DNA from: Paenibacillus qinlingensis
Lineage (GTDB): Bacteria; Bacillota; Bacilli; Paenibacillales; NBRC-103111
Length of the DNA stretch: 64,000 nucleotides
Reading direction: 5' to 3'
NCBI RefSeq assembly: GCF_013204845.1
Contig: NZ_JABMKY010000006.1
Location: 303,558-367,557 of the forward strand
Part shown: piece by piece, positions 63,878 through 64,000 of the stretch
Layout of the letters: every line of letters begins with the position of its first letter
How positions within the stretch are numbered: position 1 is the stretch's first letter
The notes under the pieces: generated by a model
Told to the model about the DNA's origin: nothing
The model's input: the letters and a program-made list of their open reading frames with translations, nothing else
Databases searched by the model: none
Made by a program: the position numbers and the translations under genes

Positions 63878-64000
63878 TATGAAACTAGAATAAAAAGTAG
63901 ACACCTCGTTAGGAGATGAGGATAATAATCTTATCAGGAGGTGTTCATTTTGGGTGAACAGCGGCAAAGGTATAATGATGAATTTAAACAACAGACGGTG
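63878..64000 (+). mobile_element. Left end of an IS3-family insertion sequence, truncated by the window
   Basis: Homology to repeat copy 1 stops at 63877, and a leader followed by a transposase OrfA start begins. The likely terminal sequence is TGAAACTAG from 63880. The right end and target duplication lie outside the window. Confidence 0.7.
63950..64000 (+). CDS. IS3-family transposase OrfA, N-terminal fragment
   Basis: 17 codons are visible from a TTG start with AGGAGGTG ~8 nt upstream: MGEQRQRYNDEFKQQTV. The basic Arg-Tyr-x-x-Glu-Phe-Lys opening is typical of the helix-turn-helix OrfA of IS3-type elements. The rest runs off the window, so the subgroup cannot be given. Confidence 0.7.
   Translation, partial: MGEQRQRYNDEFKQQTV

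Noticed and set aside
1..64000. tRNA, rRNA, replication origin, prophage or restriction/defence genes
   Set aside because: None were recognised on either strand. Apart from MgtC and the IS end, all genes fit polysaccharide uptake and breakdown.

Overview
The window looks like a chromosomal segment of a Gram-positive, low-to-moderate-GC, Paenibacillus-like bacterium (Paenibacillaceae). The evidence is an SLH-anchored surface enzyme, four LplA/LplB/LplC-type carbohydrate ABC importers without their own ATPase, membrane-bound YesN-like AraC regulators, a YesM/YesN-type two-component pair, Shine-Dalgarno-driven starts including GTG and TTG, and many U-tailed terminators. Nearly the whole window is devoted to degrading and importing acidic or amino-sugar polysaccharides. 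The assignment is inferred from gene content and motifs; no database was consulted.

Region 1 (1-17 kb) is a glycosaminoglycan-type uptake locus. It starts with the 3' end of a multimodular GH2 enzyme with cohesin-like and dockerin modules. A 2.2-kDa-scale (about 2260-residue) SLH-anchored family 8 polysaccharide lyase follows, with the Asn/His/Tyr catalytic spacing intact. Then come a membrane-anchored AraC regulator, a lipoprotein binding protein, two permeases and a cytoplasmic GH88 unsaturated glucuronyl hydrolase whose Asp88/Asp149 coincide with the known enzyme. The lyase would cut outside, the importer would take up unsaturated oligosaccharides, and GH88 would split them inside. Region 2 (17-24.9 kb) has a GH4 enzyme divergent from its cupin-AraC regulator, a secreted beta-helix protein with Ig-like and cohesin-like modules, and an esterase-like hydrolase.

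Region 3 (25-38.7 kb) is a second importer locus: binding protein, membrane AraC regulator, two permeases, then Gfo/Idh/MocA oxidoreductase, alpha/beta hydrolase, sugar isomerase/epimerase, GH105-like hydrolase, a decayed SGNH-esterase fragment and ThuA. A heparinase II/III-type lyase faces it. Region 4 (38.8-47.3 kb) is a YesM/YesN-type pair followed by a third importer and two phosphoesterase-superfamily enzymes (EEP and PHP). An MgtC gene separates it from region 5.

Region 5 (48.3-63.5 kb) is the most unusual block. A GntR regulator fused to a solute-binding-like domain sits beside a promoter bracketed by long inverted operators. It is followed by a fourth importer, a cytoplasmic and a secreted beta-propeller of one family, a NodB-like deacetylase, a SIS protein interrupted by an in-frame TAG, a GlcNAc-kinase-like protein, a ceramidase-like amidohydrolase and a DegT aminotransferase. 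This reads as a catabolic locus for an N-acylated amino-sugar compound that I cannot match to a described pathway.

Two features cut across regions. First, a 189-bp intergenic element occurs three times; it consists of four 25-bp imperfect palindromes at exactly 51-62-51 bp spacing, and one copy is interrupted by the end of an IS3-family element at the right edge. Second, five promoters share an ATTGGA-type box 39-40 bp upstream of the -10 hexamer, which suggests AraC-type co-activation of the surface lyase with importers 1 and 2.
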